From positions 1-64,000 of the forward strand of contig CAWCSA010000015.1 in NCBI GenBank assembly GCA_963798015.1: a stretch of DNA of 64,000 bases, in the 5' to 3' direction. This document shows, piece after piece, positions 1 to 9,286 of this stretch (position 1 is the stretch's first letter; every line of letters starts with the position of its first letter). This DNA comes from Roseiarcus sp963798015. GTDB lineage: Bacteria; Pseudomonadota; Alphaproteobacteria; Rhizobiales; Beijerinckiaceae. Under the pieces are notes generated by a model. It saw only the letters and a list, made by a program, of their open reading frames with translations. It was not told where the DNA came from and ran no database searches. Both the position numbers and the translations under genes were made by a program.

Positions 1-415
1 TACCCAATGATCCTTCCGGGGCAACGCTGCTTAAAAAAAGCGCTCCCCAAATCACGAGATGCATCTGGTGTGCGCCGTCTAAGCCATAAATACTTCGTAA
101 TGTAAGCGCTGCCAGGGACGTAAAGACGATGAATGTGCAAATCGCAAATACGAGGGGATAGCCGTGAAACAGCAATAACGTAATTGCTGCTATCAGACGC
201 GCAACGATGACTGCTCTGAAATAACCATATTCGAAAACAACTTTTGCAAACTTCCCGCTACAGCCGATTGCAGACCAAGATCCCTGCAGCTTTAATACGT
301 CCCAACTCAAGATTCCTTCTTTTCGAAGCAATTTTAGCATCGTAATGTCTTCGAGCGACATTATTGATATACCAACAGCCGCAATGATTATGGTCGCCTG
401 AATGGCTGAATTCAT
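1..415 (-). CDS. HTTM-like polytopic membrane protein, N-terminal part
   Basis: The gene starts at an ATG ending at 415 and runs off the left edge; 138 codons are visible. Hydrophobic stretches lie at about residues 5-20, 70-83, 86-107 and 117-132, so it is an integral membrane protein. The string DGAHQM (residues 113-118) just before a membrane segment resembles the DG-x-DQM segment seen in HTTM proteins, the bacterial relatives of vitamin K-dependent gamma-carboxylase. It begins 23 bp after the stop of the 439-942 gene, so the two form an operon, and that neighbour is of a type commonly paired with HTTM proteins. The substrate is unknown. Base composition is clearly more AT-rich than the core genes to the right, suggesting transfer. 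The family call is an inference because only the N-terminus is visible. Confidence 0.55.
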   Translation of the reverse strand, partial: MNSAIQATIIIAAVGISIMSLEDITMLKLLRKEGILSWDVLKLQGSWSAIGCSGKFAKVVFEYGYFRAVIVARLIAAITLLLFHGYPLVFAICTFIVFTSLAALTLRSIYGLDGAHQMHLVIWGALFLSSVAPEGSLG

Positions 416-438
416 CTCAAGATGCTTAAGAAAAAAAT

Positions 439-942
439 TCACAGTGAATGCATCCCCGAAAGGACGAGGACATCAGGCTTGGGGTCGGAAGCACAAGTTC
501 CGATCACGACAAATTGCCTAGCCACGCTCAGTGAGGAACGGGGTAAGGCGACTACATAATTCAGCAACAGGAGATGAGGTATGGACAGTTGCAGCAAATG
601 CGGGTCAAGATCGTTTTGGCTTGGCATGAACGCAACCGTAATGTCGTATATTGTCTTCTTGGCGCGTTTCTCGGGGTGCCAAATCGGAGCGTAGATGCGG
701 CGCGTACAGACAAAATCTACGCACTCTCGCCATGGTCCAACGCAACCATCCACGAGCTGGTCCCGATAAAGAAGATGAAAATCGTGCGTACCGGGTACAG
801 GGGCAAAGAAATTCCAGCGAGGAATAAACCGCGTTATGAGCATACCATTAACAGCTAAGCGCGTCCCCAAGGGGGTAGCATACAAGAGTGTGAACGCGAA
901 CCAGAGACCTAATAGAGAAATTATTATGGAATCGAGAGCCAT
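439..942 (-). CDS. Small membrane-anchored partner protein of HTTM-like gene
   Basis: A 167-residue protein with one N-terminal membrane segment (about residues 5-25), followed by RWNFFAPVPGTHDFHLLYRD around residues 42-61. An aromatic W-x-FFAP-x-P motif just after a membrane anchor is typical of small proteins encoded beside HTTM membrane proteins (DUF5819-like, and loosely SdpA-like), and here the next gene in the operon is HTTM-like. The rest has no recognised domain; two Cys lie near residues 67 and 74. By analogy with SdpA/SdpB the pair might mature or export a peptide or act as a membrane enzyme pair, but nothing in the sequence proves this. Codon usage is less GC-rich than in the downstream core genes. 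Confidence 0.6.
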   Translation of the reverse strand: MALDSIIISLLGLWFAFTLLYATPLGTRLAVNGMLITRFIPRWNFFAPVPGTHDFHLLYRDQLVDGCVGPWRECVDFVCTRRIYAPIWHPEKRAKKTIYDITVAFMPSQNDLDPHLLQLSIPHLLLLNYVVALPRSSLSVARQFVVIGTCASDPKPDVLVLSGMHSL

Positions 943-981
943 AACCTAGCTGATCCATGTGAAAGTCAAGCAAATAGCTGA

Positions 982-1066
982 CTAACCCCTCGTTTCGCGC
1001 TTCAAGCTTAAAAAGACGCCGAACGGCAGGTTTTCGAGGCCGAAGGCTGCTGACGTGCCTGGCGCC
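982..1066 (-). pseudogene. Fragment of fumarylacetoacetase N-terminus
   Basis: Read on the minus strand this stretch encodes APGTSAAFGLENLPFGVF and then hits a stop within nine codons. F-x-L-(E/Q)-NLP-(F/Y)-GVF is the conserved N-terminal signature of fumarylacetoacetase, the last enzyme of tyrosine/homogentisate breakdown. No further part of that enzyme is present, so this is a scar left by a deletion or an insertion of the accessory genes to its left. The fragment is short, so chance resemblance cannot be fully excluded. Confidence 0.45.
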
Positions 1067-1192
1067 GTGAATGCATCATGTCGAGGCGCGCGCAACACGT
1101 TCCACATCGCGCCCGTGCCGTGCCCAAAGGTCCGGAACCCACACCGCCGTCATCTCGTCGGCCCGGCGCCGACCAATCCGGTGCAGCCCTTG

Positions 1193-2026
1193 CTACCTGT
1201 TCTCAAGGATCCGGCACCTCATGTCGAGCAACTCGCGAGCCGATGCGAGTTGACCAAGTCTATCAACCTGTTCAGGCGACAGACGCACTCTAGCAAGACG
1301 ATCTCGGGCTGCTGCGCAGGCGCTTCCGGCTACTGTTAACACGACGATTACAACTACCGTCGCAACAGTCCACCACCTACACTTTCCGACGATCGCTATA
1401 TTGAGTTCCAACATGTCCTCAGGAACCGCTTTTAGCACTTCCTGCTCCAGATCGGTCAGGCGAGGAGGACTTTTAACGATTAGGTAATCGAGCTCAGCGC
1501 GCGCTCCTGGTCTGTAGTACTCCACTAGTTGAAAATCTTCGTCTCGCAGGCGCCCTCCATTATAAGCAAACGTCAACGACCCTATTTCAACACCATTTAC
1601 GAGCCCGACATTTCGGGCTAGGGTTTTACCACTATATCGGCACTCGAAGTACACTGGCGCGTCGATAAGCGCATCCACGACTGCGGGGACCGAAATTACC
1701 TCGCGCCGCTGCACCAAATCGCGGATTTCTGTACCCAACTGAACAAGTCTGCTCAGTGAGCGCTGTGCGAAGGCAAACTCGAGGTTCCGAAGCAGGCGCG
1801 AGCCCTTCGTCGCGAAGAACAACACAACCGTGCCGGGAGGGGGGACGATAAGGTCCACCTCTTCATCATCACGGAATTCAAGAGTCAACACGACAGGAGA
1901 GTATTTTCGGGCCAGCCTCGTGTGTTCGTCCGTATTCAGCTTCTGATGCTGATCAGCCAACCCAGCGGCGTTAAGAGCATCGTTGATCTTGTCTTGAAAT
2001 TCGGTTGAGGCATCTAGGGCCGGCAT
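1193..2026 (-). CDS. Hypothetical protein with C-terminal transmembrane anchor
   Basis: A 277-residue protein that I do not recognise. The ATG ending at 2026 is chosen because GGGGAGG lies 8 bp upstream; an in-frame start 14 codons earlier lacks such a site. Residues 1-210 are soluble and mixed alpha/beta in character. A hydrophobic helix follows (WWTVATVVVIVVLTVAGSAC, about residues 216-235), preceded and ended by Cys, and the last ~40 residues are charged and helical. That layout suggests a tail-side membrane anchor with the large domain on one face. It lies between the fumarylacetoacetase scar and an ISNCY element, in an AT-richer island, so it is probably accessory DNA. No function is assigned. 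Confidence 0.6.
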   Translation of the reverse strand: MPALDASTEFQDKINDALNAAGLADQHQKLNTDEHTRLARKYSPVVLTLEFRDDEEVDLIVPPPGTVVLFFATKGSRLLRNLEFAFAQRSLSRLVQLGTEIRDLVQRREVISVPAVVDALIDAPVYFECRYSGKTLARNVGLVNGVEIGSLTFAYNGGRLRDEDFQLVEYYRPGARAELDYLIVKSPPRLTDLEQEVLKAVPEDMLELNIAIVGKCRWWTVATVVVIVVLTVAGSACAAARDRLARVRLSPEQVDRLGQLASARELLDMRCRILENR

Positions 2027-2254
2027 ACTTGAACCTCCCCAATTATCTATCTTAAGTAATTTGTACAACTGCGCCGAGGCGACCGCACGCGATTGTGGAC
2101 CGCTACAGAGGACAACCCTTGAAAGAACGCCATCTTACTGAAAGCCGTCGGGATCCGCAAGAGGGTACCCGGCGGGTGTCGGTAGCAGACGATATGTCCG
2201 GTTTAGGTAGCGCACGATCTGTCCGGTAGATCCGGCCCTTTTTGGAGGGGTTGG

Positions 2255-3427
2255 ATGCGCTGGACAGAAGCCCTTCAGGGTGTGCGCATGACGGTGTTTT
2301 TGAACGTTCTGAACCGCTGGGAATCGGCGGAGCTGAACCAGGAAGAGGCGGCTGAGTTGCTCGGCGTGAGCGAGCGGACGTTCCGGCGCTGGACGCGGCG
2401 TTACGAAGAGGAAGGCGAGGCTGGGCTTGTCGACCGCCGGCTCGGCCAGGCGTCGGGCAGGCGGGTTCCCGCCGATCGGGCGGAGGAAGTGGAGCGGCTT
2501 TACCGCGAGCGCTACCAGGGTTTTACGGTCAAGCACTTCCACGAGCATCTGATCAAGGATCACGGCTTCGGCTGGGGCTACACCTGGACGAAGCTGCATC
2601 TTCAGTGGGCGGGCGTTGTGGCGAAGGCGCCGCGCAAGGGCGCCCACCGGCGCAAGCGCGAGCGGCGGCCACTGCCGGGCATGATGCTGCACCAGGACGG
2701 CTCGCGCCACGAATGGCTCGAGGGCCAGCCGGCGCTCGACCTGATCGTGACGCTCGACGATGCGACGGGGGCGATCTATTCGGCCTTTCTCATCGAGGAG
2801 GAGGGCACGGCCTCGACCTTCCGGGCGCTGAAGGAGGTTTTCGCCGAGCACGGCCTGCCGATGAGCCTCTATACGGATCGCGGCTCGCACTATTTCCGCA
2901 CCACCAAGGCCGGCGAGATCGACCGCGGCTCACCGACCCAGGTCGGGCGAGCCCTTGAGCAGCTCGGAATCGAGCATATCGGGGCTTTCTCTCCCCAGGC
3001 CCGTGGCCGTTCGGAACGGATGTTCGGCACGCTTCAGGGCCGGCTGCCCAAGGAGCTCCGGCTCGCCGGCATAACCGATGTGGAGGCGGCCAACGCCTTC
3101 ATCCGCGACCGCTATCTGCCGGAACACAACGCCCGCTTCGCCGTCGATCCGGCCGGCGAGGGTTCAGCCTTCACGCCGATCCCTGGCGTCAATCTCGATG
3201 AGATCCTGTGCGTGCAGGAGGAGCGTCAGGTCATGAACGACAATTGCGTGTCCTACCGGACGCTGAAACTGCAGATCCCCGAAAGCCCGATGCGGCCCCA
3301 TTTCGTCAAGGCGCGGGTCAAGGTCCACGTCTACCCCGACGGCTCCCACGCCCTCTTCCACGGGCCCCGCTGCATCGGCCGATATGACCAGAACGGAGCG
3401 ATCAGAGATGCGAAAAACGCCGCTTAA
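2255..3427 (+). CDS. ISNCY-family transposase
   Basis: A 390-residue DDE transposase. An N-terminal helix-turn-helix (about residues 25-60, LNQEEAAELLGVSERTFRRW) binds the ends; the catalytic core contains D in DGSRHEW (~149), D in YTDRGSHY (~209) and E in GRSERMF (~255). The wording of these motifs is characteristic of the ISNCY family. The start ATG has GGAGGGG about 5 bp upstream. The frame is intact, so the element may be active. The second left-end copy downstream keeps only the first codons of a related transposase. Confidence 0.9.
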   Translation: MRWTEALQGVRMTVFLNVLNRWESAELNQEEAAELLGVSERTFRRWTRRYEEEGEAGLVDRRLGQASGRRVPADRAEEVERLYRERYQGFTVKHFHEHLIKDHGFGWGYTWTKLHLQWAGVVAKAPRKGAHRRKRERRPLPGMMLHQDGSRHEWLEGQPALDLIVTLDDATGAIYSAFLIEEEGTASTFRALKEVFAEHGLPMSLYTDRGSHYFRTTKAGEIDRGSPTQVGRALEQLGIEHIGAFSPQARGRSERMFGTLQGRLPKELRLAGITDVEAANAFIRDRYLPEHNARFAVDPAGEGSAFTPIPGVNLDEILCVQEERQVMNDNCVSYRTLKLQIPESPMRPHFVKARVKVHVYPDGSHALFHGPRCIGRYDQNGAIRDAKNAA

Positions 3428-3450
3428 ATCCGCTCGGCGGCGAAGCCCCC

Positions 3451-3493
3451 GTGGACGGGGTGGACAAGCCTCCGGCTTGCCCACCCCGCCCAC
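3451..3493. repeat. 20-bp inverted repeat after the transposase gene
   Basis: Two 20-nt arms (3451-3470 and 3474-3493) separated by 3 nt pair with only two G-T type mismatches. The hairpin lies inside the IS between the transposase stop and the right terminal repeat. It has no following T-run, so it is more likely a barrier to outside transcription or a subterminal structural element than an intrinsic terminator. Confidence 0.6.
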
Positions 3494-3567
3494 GAGGCAG
3501 AACAGAACCAGAAGAAGCGGACATATGATGGGCTACCAAAACCGGACAACTTAATTCGCTATCGACA

Positions 3568-3713
3568 GAGGGTACCCGGCGGGTGTCGGTAGCAGACGAT
3601 ATGTCCGGTTTAGGTAGCGCACGATCTGTCCGGTAGATCCGGCCCTTTTTGGAGGGGTTGGATGCGCCGGATGGAGGCCCTTCACGGGGGCGCGCATGTT
3701 TTTGAACCTTCTG
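3568..3713 (+). mobile_element. Solo left end of a second, diverged ISNCY copy
   Basis: Positions 3568-3668 are identical to 2161-2261 (101 bp), covering the flank, the left inverted repeat and the ribosome-binding site. Beyond that, similarity falls (first transposase codons read MRRMEALHGG against MRWTEALQGV) and stops near 3713. It is therefore the truncated left end of a related but not identical element in the same orientation, directly behind the intact IS. Confidence 0.75.
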
Positions 3714-3790
3714 GGAGTCGATCGCTGCTGGTGGCGCTCGAGTAAAGCGTGTAATTTCTGACGGCGTTAAGCTAGGCGGAGGAGCACTTG

Positions 3791-4924
3791 ATGACGCCAC
3801 CGGACGACTTGTCTGAAGTCGTTTTACGAGAGAAAGCGCCACAATTAATCAGCAAGGGCATTGGCGTAACCATTGGCATTTTAAATGGAGGTGAAACACG
3901 CGTATTCGGTTACGGCGATGCGCACGACGAGGCCTCTACTGCGCCTGACGCTCATACTCTTTACGGGATCGGCTCGCTCACCAAGGTGTTTACAACGACA
4001 CTACTCGCGTCTCTTGTCGTGGATAAATATGTAGAGTTGCAGCAACCTGTGCGTGAATTATTGTTGGATGACGTGCCAGGGCTTCCTCAATCGATTACAT
4101 TATTGTCCCTTGCAACTCATACATCTGGGCTACCGCGGTTACCGAGCAATATCTGGAAGTCAATACGCAAAAATCCTCAAGATCCATATGCCCACTACAG
4201 CGAAACTGATTTGTTGAATTACTTAAGGGTTGTGAAGGTAAGGGATTTGACAAAAGCCTCTGGCATGATCAGCTACTCTAATCTTGGTATGGGCTTGCTG
4301 GGCTATGCGCTATCGAAACATTTGCGAATGCCGTATGAAAAAGCAATTCAGAAATGGGTATGCCACCCACTATCATTGTACAACACGGTGGTTACGTTAG
4401 ATTCTGAGCAGAAATCAAACTTGGCAGAAGGCCATATCGCAACAGGAAAACGAACGTCTAATTTCGAGATGTCGTGTTTGTCGGGCGCAGGAGCATTGTA
4501 TTCTAATGTAGACGATTTGTTATGCTTCATAAACGCACACATTTTACAAGCACCTCCGCTGGCCGATATGTTCCGACTTACTTTGCAGCCCCGCTATACT
4601 AAGTTTGCACCTCCTTCTGGATTGCCGCATCTTTTCGGGACGCTGCGAAAGCTGTTGCCGGAGCGATCCAATCCTTCATTCAAAGCAGTTGGCATCGGCC
4701 TCGGATGGGTGCGCGCACGTCTGCCAAAGACTGGCGCTGCTGCATGGCTGCACAACGGCGCGACATTCGGATATCGGAGCTTCGCGGCCTTCGTCCCGCA
4801 ATCGCGCACCGGGGTTGTTGTCCTAAGCAATCGTGGCATGCGTACGGTGGAAATTCTCCTGTCCCCTTATACTGTCGATAATCTCGGGGTTGAGATATTG
4901 GATGCTCTAGTACAGCGGATCTGA
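3791..4924 (+). CDS. Serine hydrolase, class C beta-lactamase/esterase family
   Basis: A 377-residue protein of the beta-lactamase-related serine hydrolase family. The catalytic SxxK motif is SLTK (about residue 62), the second motif is YSN (about residue 158), and the third motif, KTG in penicillin-binding proteins, is HNG (about residue 315), as in esterase/peptidase members. No signal peptide or membrane segment is visible at the N-terminus, so it is probably cytoplasmic and acts on peptides or esters rather than peptidoglycan. GGCGGAGGAG lies 7 bp before the chosen ATG; a TTG one codon earlier is also open. The gene is AT-rich relative to its surroundings and sits beside IS ends, suggesting acquisition. 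It converges on a peptide-importer operon, which may be coincidental. Confidence 0.8.
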   Translation: MTPPDDLSEVVLREKAPQLISKGIGVTIGILNGGETRVFGYGDAHDEASTAPDAHTLYGIGSLTKVFTTTLLASLVVDKYVELQQPVRELLLDDVPGLPQSITLLSLATHTSGLPRLPSNIWKSIRKNPQDPYAHYSETDLLNYLRVVKVRDLTKASGMISYSNLGMGLLGYALSKHLRMPYEKAIQKWVCHPLSLYNTVVTLDSEQKSNLAEGHIATGKRTSNFEMSCLSGAGALYSNVDDLLCFINAHILQAPPLADMFRLTLQPRYTKFAPPSGLPHLFGTLRKLLPERSNPSFKAVGIGLGWVRARLPKTGAAAWLHNGATFGYRSFAAFVPQSRTGVVVLSNRGMRTVEILLSPYTVDNLGVEILDALVQRI

Positions 4925-4999
4925 TAGACGGGACCGAATACCCAATACGAATACCGAAGACTGTGAATATGGTGACACGCCTTGCCAGGCACGATCTAA

Positions 5000-5961
<962 letters not shown>

Positions 5962-5965
<4 letters not shown>

Positions 5966-6936
5966 CCTGCGAACCCCACTTCGCCGGCGCGATGACAGCG
6001 GGAGACGTGGCCAGCGCCGAAGGCGACCTCCGGCGGCGCCAATGTGCGGCAAATATCGATCGTGAGCGCGCATCGGCCGGCGAATGGACAGCCGACTTGA
6101 TGTTCGTGCGCAACCGGCGGCGCCCCAGGGATGGTCTTCAGCCGAGCGCCGCGCGGCGCGCCTGGTCGCGGACGGGCTTCGAGCAGCGCCAGCGTGTATG
6201 GGTTCCTGGGCGCTTGCAACACCGCTTCGACCGGCCCGCTCTCCATGATCATGCCCGCATACATGACGATGACACGGTCGCAATGTCCGGCAATCACCGC
6301 GAGATCGTGACTCACGAGCAGGATCGCCATCTTCGATTCCGACTTGAGGCCGTCGATAAGGGCGAGGATGCGCGCCTGCACCGTGACGTCGAGCGCGGTG
6401 GTCGGCTCGTCGGCAATGACCAGGCGCGGCGTGCAACCGATCGCCATGGCGATCATCGCGCGCTGCCGTTCGCCGCCGGAAAGCTGGAACGGATAGGATC
6501 GCGCCGCGCGCTCCGGCTCGGCCAATCGCACATGATCGAGCAACTGGACTGCGCGCGCCTGCGCCTCGCGCTTGCTCAAGGCCCGATGCAGCATCAGCGG
6601 TTCGGCGACTTGCGCGCCAACCCGACGCAGCGGATTGAGCGCCGTCATCGGCTCCTGGAAGATCATGGCGATGCGATCGCCGCGCAATTGACGCAATCCA
6701 TCTTCGTCGAGGCCAACCAGCTCTCGCCCTTCGAAGCGGACCGACCCCGAAACCCGCGCGCCTTCTGACGTCAACCCCATCAGCGCGAGCGCCGTCATCG
6801 TCTTGCCGGAGCCGGACTCGCCGACCATTCCGAGACTCTCGCCCTCATCAAGCGAAAACGACGTCCGATCGACGACACGCTGAAATCCTCCGCGCGTCGC
6901 GACATCGACAGCGAGCTCGGAGACCTCGAGCAGCAT
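5962..6936 (-). CDS. Peptide ABC transporter ATP-binding protein (DppD/OppD-like)
   Basis: A 324-residue ATPase paired with the DppF-like protein. Walker A is GESGSGKT (about residues 39-46), signature LSGGERQRA, Walker B VIADEP and switch VSHD. A C-terminal cysteine cluster (CPFAGRC, C, C) typical of oligopeptide-transport ATPases is present. Its stop overlaps the next start by 4 bp and its own start touches the stop of the permease gene before it, so translation is coupled through the operon. Confidence 0.9.
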
Positions 6937-7775
6937 TAGCTCCGGGCCTTGAGTTTCGGATCGAGCGCGTCGCGCAATCCGTCGCCAAGCAGATTGAGGC
7001 CCAGGACGCTGAGCGCGATCGCAATGCCCGGATAGAGCGCGAGCCGCGGCGCGTTGTAGAGAACGTTCTGCGCGTCAGCGAGCATCTTGCCCCACGAGGT
7101 TTCGGGCGGCTGCGCGCCGAGGCCAAGGTAGGAAAGCGCCGCCTCGGCCAGAATGGCGATAGCGAATTGAATCGTCGCCTGAACGATCAGCGCCGGCGCG
7201 ATGTTGGGCAGCACGTGATCGATGGCGATCGCGATCGGCCCACGCCCCGCGGCGCGGGCAGCGAGCGCATATTCACGCGAGAGAACGCCATTGGCGGTGG
7301 CGCGTGTGAGCTTGGCGATGATCGGCACATTGTAGATCCCGATGGCGGTGATGGCGTTGACGACGCCCGGGCCGAAGGTCGACGTCAGCATGATCGCCAG
7401 GAGGAGCGCGGGGAACGCAAAGACGAAGTCGCTGAGCTTCATCAGCCCGTCTTCGACGAGGCCCTTGGAGAACGCCGCGATGAGGCCGAGGACGATTCCG
7501 AACGCGAGCCCGATCCCGACCGCGATGACGCCAACCAGGATCGAAATGCGAGAGCCCACCAGAATCTGCGAAGCGACGTCACGTCCGAGATTGTCGGTGC
7601 CGAACCAGTGCGCCGCGGAAGGGGGGCTGAGCTTGTGGGGAATGTCGATCGCGGTCGGCGGATAGGGCGTCCAGACGAGCGACAGGACGGCGGCAGCGAT
7701 CAGCACGGTGACGAGCACGGCGCCGAGCCACAGGCTCAAGCCCCCGCGCGGGCGAAACCGGGCTGACAAGGTCAC
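6936..7775 (-). CDS. Peptide ABC transporter permease (DppC/OppC-like)
   Basis: A 279-residue inner-membrane permease with about six hydrophobic helices. An N-terminal helix (about residues 14-36) is followed by the OppC N-terminal domain with HWFGTDNLGRDVASQ (about residues 56-70), a hallmark of DppC/OppC. The EAA coupling loop (EYALAARAAGRGPIAI, about residues 168-183) contacts the ATPases. It overlaps the preceding permease gene by 4 bp. Confidence 0.9.
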   Translation of the reverse strand: MTLSARFRPRGGLSLWLGAVLVTVLIAAAVLSLVWTPYPPTAIDIPHKLSPPSAAHWFGTDNLGRDVASQILVGSRISILVGVIAVGIGLAFGIVLGLIAAFSKGLVEDGLMKLSDFVFAFPALLLAIMLTSTFGPGVVNAITAIGIYNVPIIAKLTRATANGVLSREYALAARAAGRGPIAIAIDHVLPNIAPALIVQATIQFAIAILAEAALSYLGLGAQPPETSWGKMLADAQNVLYNAPRLALYPGIAIALSVLGLNLLGDGLRDALDPKLKARS

Positions 7776-8719
7776 GCGACCGAGGCCCTCAGCCTCGGAT
7801 CGATCGCAGCGCAGGCGATGTCGACGATGAAGTTCAGTCCGATCACGATCACAGCCAGCAGCATCACCCCATTCTCGACCACAAGTGTGTCGCGGTTGGA
7901 GATCGACTGCAGCATCAGGCGCCCGAGCCCCGGCAGGACGAACACGTTCTCGACCACGATCGCGCCCGCGATCAGATTGGCGAATTGCAGCCCCATGATG
8001 GTGAGGATGGGCGTCAGCGCGTTCGGCAACGCATGGCGCCAGAGCGCGGCGCGGCGCGAGACGCCCTTGGCGCGCGCGGTGCGCATGAAGTCCTCATTCA
8101 GCGCCTCGATAATTGCAGACCGGGTGACGCGCGTGACGATCGCCGCTTGCGCGACGCCAAGCGCTATCGCCGGAAGGATCAGCGCGGCAATCGCTCGCGC
8201 CGGATCATGCCAACCTGGAAATCCGCCCGCCGGAACGAGTCTCAGGGTCACCGCGAACACCAGAACGAGCAGGATCGCGAGCCAGAAGTTTGGCACCGCG
8301 ATGCCGATCTGGCTGAAACCCATGACCATTGCATCGCCCGCACGGCCGCGCCGATCCGCGGCGTAGACGCCTGCCGCAAGCCCGATGATCGCGGCGAGCG
8401 CCATCGCCATTAGCGCGAGCGGCGCGCTGACCGCGAGGCTCGACGCGATCAAGGGAGCGATCGGCGAGCCATAGGCGTAAGATACGCCGAGATCGCCGTG
8501 CAGAGCGCCGCCGATCCAGTGCGCGTAACGGATCGGCGCCGGCAGATCGAGCCCGAGCTTGTGCGAGAGCGCCGCGACCGCCTCAGGCGTGGCCGTCGGC
8601 CCCAGCATGGTCTCAGCCGCATCGCCCGGCAGGATCTGCATGACCGCGAACACGACCAGCGACGCGAAGAGCAGCGTCGCGACGAAGAGAGCGATCCGTT
8701 GTGCTACGTAGAGCAGCAT
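7772..8719 (-). CDS. Peptide ABC transporter permease (DppB/OppB-like)
   Basis: A 315-residue permease and the first gene of the operon. The N-terminus (YVAQRIALFVATLLFASLVVF) is the usual DppB first helix, and FMRTARAKGVSRRAALWRHALPNALTP is the EAA coupling loop near the C-terminal third; only the order of its elements is unusual in nothing. The operon order is B-C-D-F with no solute-binding gene before it. Only 54 bp separate it from lptE on the same strand, so transcription from leuS-lptE may run into it. Confidence 0.9.
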   Translation of the reverse strand: MLLYVAQRIALFVATLLFASLVVFAVMQILPGDAAETMLGPTATPEAVAALSHKLGLDLPAPIRYAHWIGGALHGDLGVSYAYGSPIAPLIASSLAVSAPLALMAMALAAIIGLAAGVYAADRRGRAGDAMVMGFSQIGIAVPNFWLAILLVLVFAVTLRLVPAGGFPGWHDPARAIAALILPAIALGVAQAAIVTRVTRSAIIEALNEDFMRTARAKGVSRRAALWRHALPNALTPILTIMGLQFANLIAGAIVVENVFVLPGLGRLMLQSISNRDTLVVENGVMLLAVIVIGLNFIVDIACAAIDPRLRASVA

Positions 8720-8773
8720 CGTGTTTTGGCTAGCGAACGCCCGCCATAGCCCGTCGAAAGACGGGCGCGGCCC

Positions 8774-9286
8774 TCATGAGATTTTCCCGGCAAGCAGCGC
8801 AGCCAGACGGAGAGAGATTTCCTGCGACAGCGCACGCGCCAACCAAATCTCGGCGTCTCGCGAGGCGCGCAGATCGTTGTAGCGCTGCTGGGAACGATCG
8901 TAGGACGCGTTCGCGGTGGCGACACCGGTCAGAACTTGTGCGCCGCCGTCGGCCTTGTTCAGCGTGAACTTCGCGTCGCCAGTCATGGTGGCCGAAGTCG
9001 CAACGTTGGTGAGCGAGCTGACCGTCGGCGTCGACGAGACGGTCGAGACAGTCACGGTGAGCTTATACTTTGGCGTGGGCGTTTGCCCCGTCCCGTTCAG
9101 ATCGGTGGTCAGATTGTCGGCCAGGTAATGGCCGATGCGGTCCTTGATCGGCAGGACTTCGATCGCGCGCAGATCCTCCACCAGTCCCGGGTGCGCGGCC
9201 TCGCTGTAGAGCGGCTGGAAACAACCGGCGAGCGCGCCTGCGAGCGCAAGCGCGGCAAGGACGGGGAGACTTCTAGACCACGACAT
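8774..9286 (-). CDS. lptE: LPS-assembly lipoprotein LptE
   Basis: A 170-residue lipoprotein that plugs LptD in the outer membrane for lipopolysaccharide delivery. A signal peptide ends in the lipobox LAGC (Cys about residue 22), followed by FQPLYS, which is the typical alphaproteobacterial LptE start. The mid region is rich in beta-strand Thr/Val/Ser. It overlaps the end of leuS by 14 bp, the usual leuS-lptE arrangement (often followed by holA, which is absent here). Confidence 0.85.
   Translation of the reverse strand: MSWSRSLPVLAALALAGALAGCFQPLYSEAAHPGLVEDLRAIEVLPIKDRIGHYLADNLTTDLNGTGQTPTPKYKLTVTVSTVSSTPTVSSLTNVATSATMTGDAKFTLNKADGGAQVLTGVATANASYDRSQQRYNDLRASRDAEIWLARALSQEISLRLAALLAGKIS

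Larger units (their letters stand above)
2195..3548 (+). mobile_element. ISNCY-family insertion sequence
   Basis: A complete-looking element of about 1354 bp. The left end TGTCCGGTTTAGGTAGCGCA (2195-2214) and the reverse complement of the right end TGTCCGGTTTTGGTAGCCCA (3529-3548) match at 18 of 20 positions. It carries one transposase gene. No clear target duplication is seen. The 34 bp before the left end (2161-2194) are repeated before the second left-end copy at 3568, so either the true boundary lies at 2161 or the two copies arose by a duplication that included flanking DNA. Confidence 0.75.
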
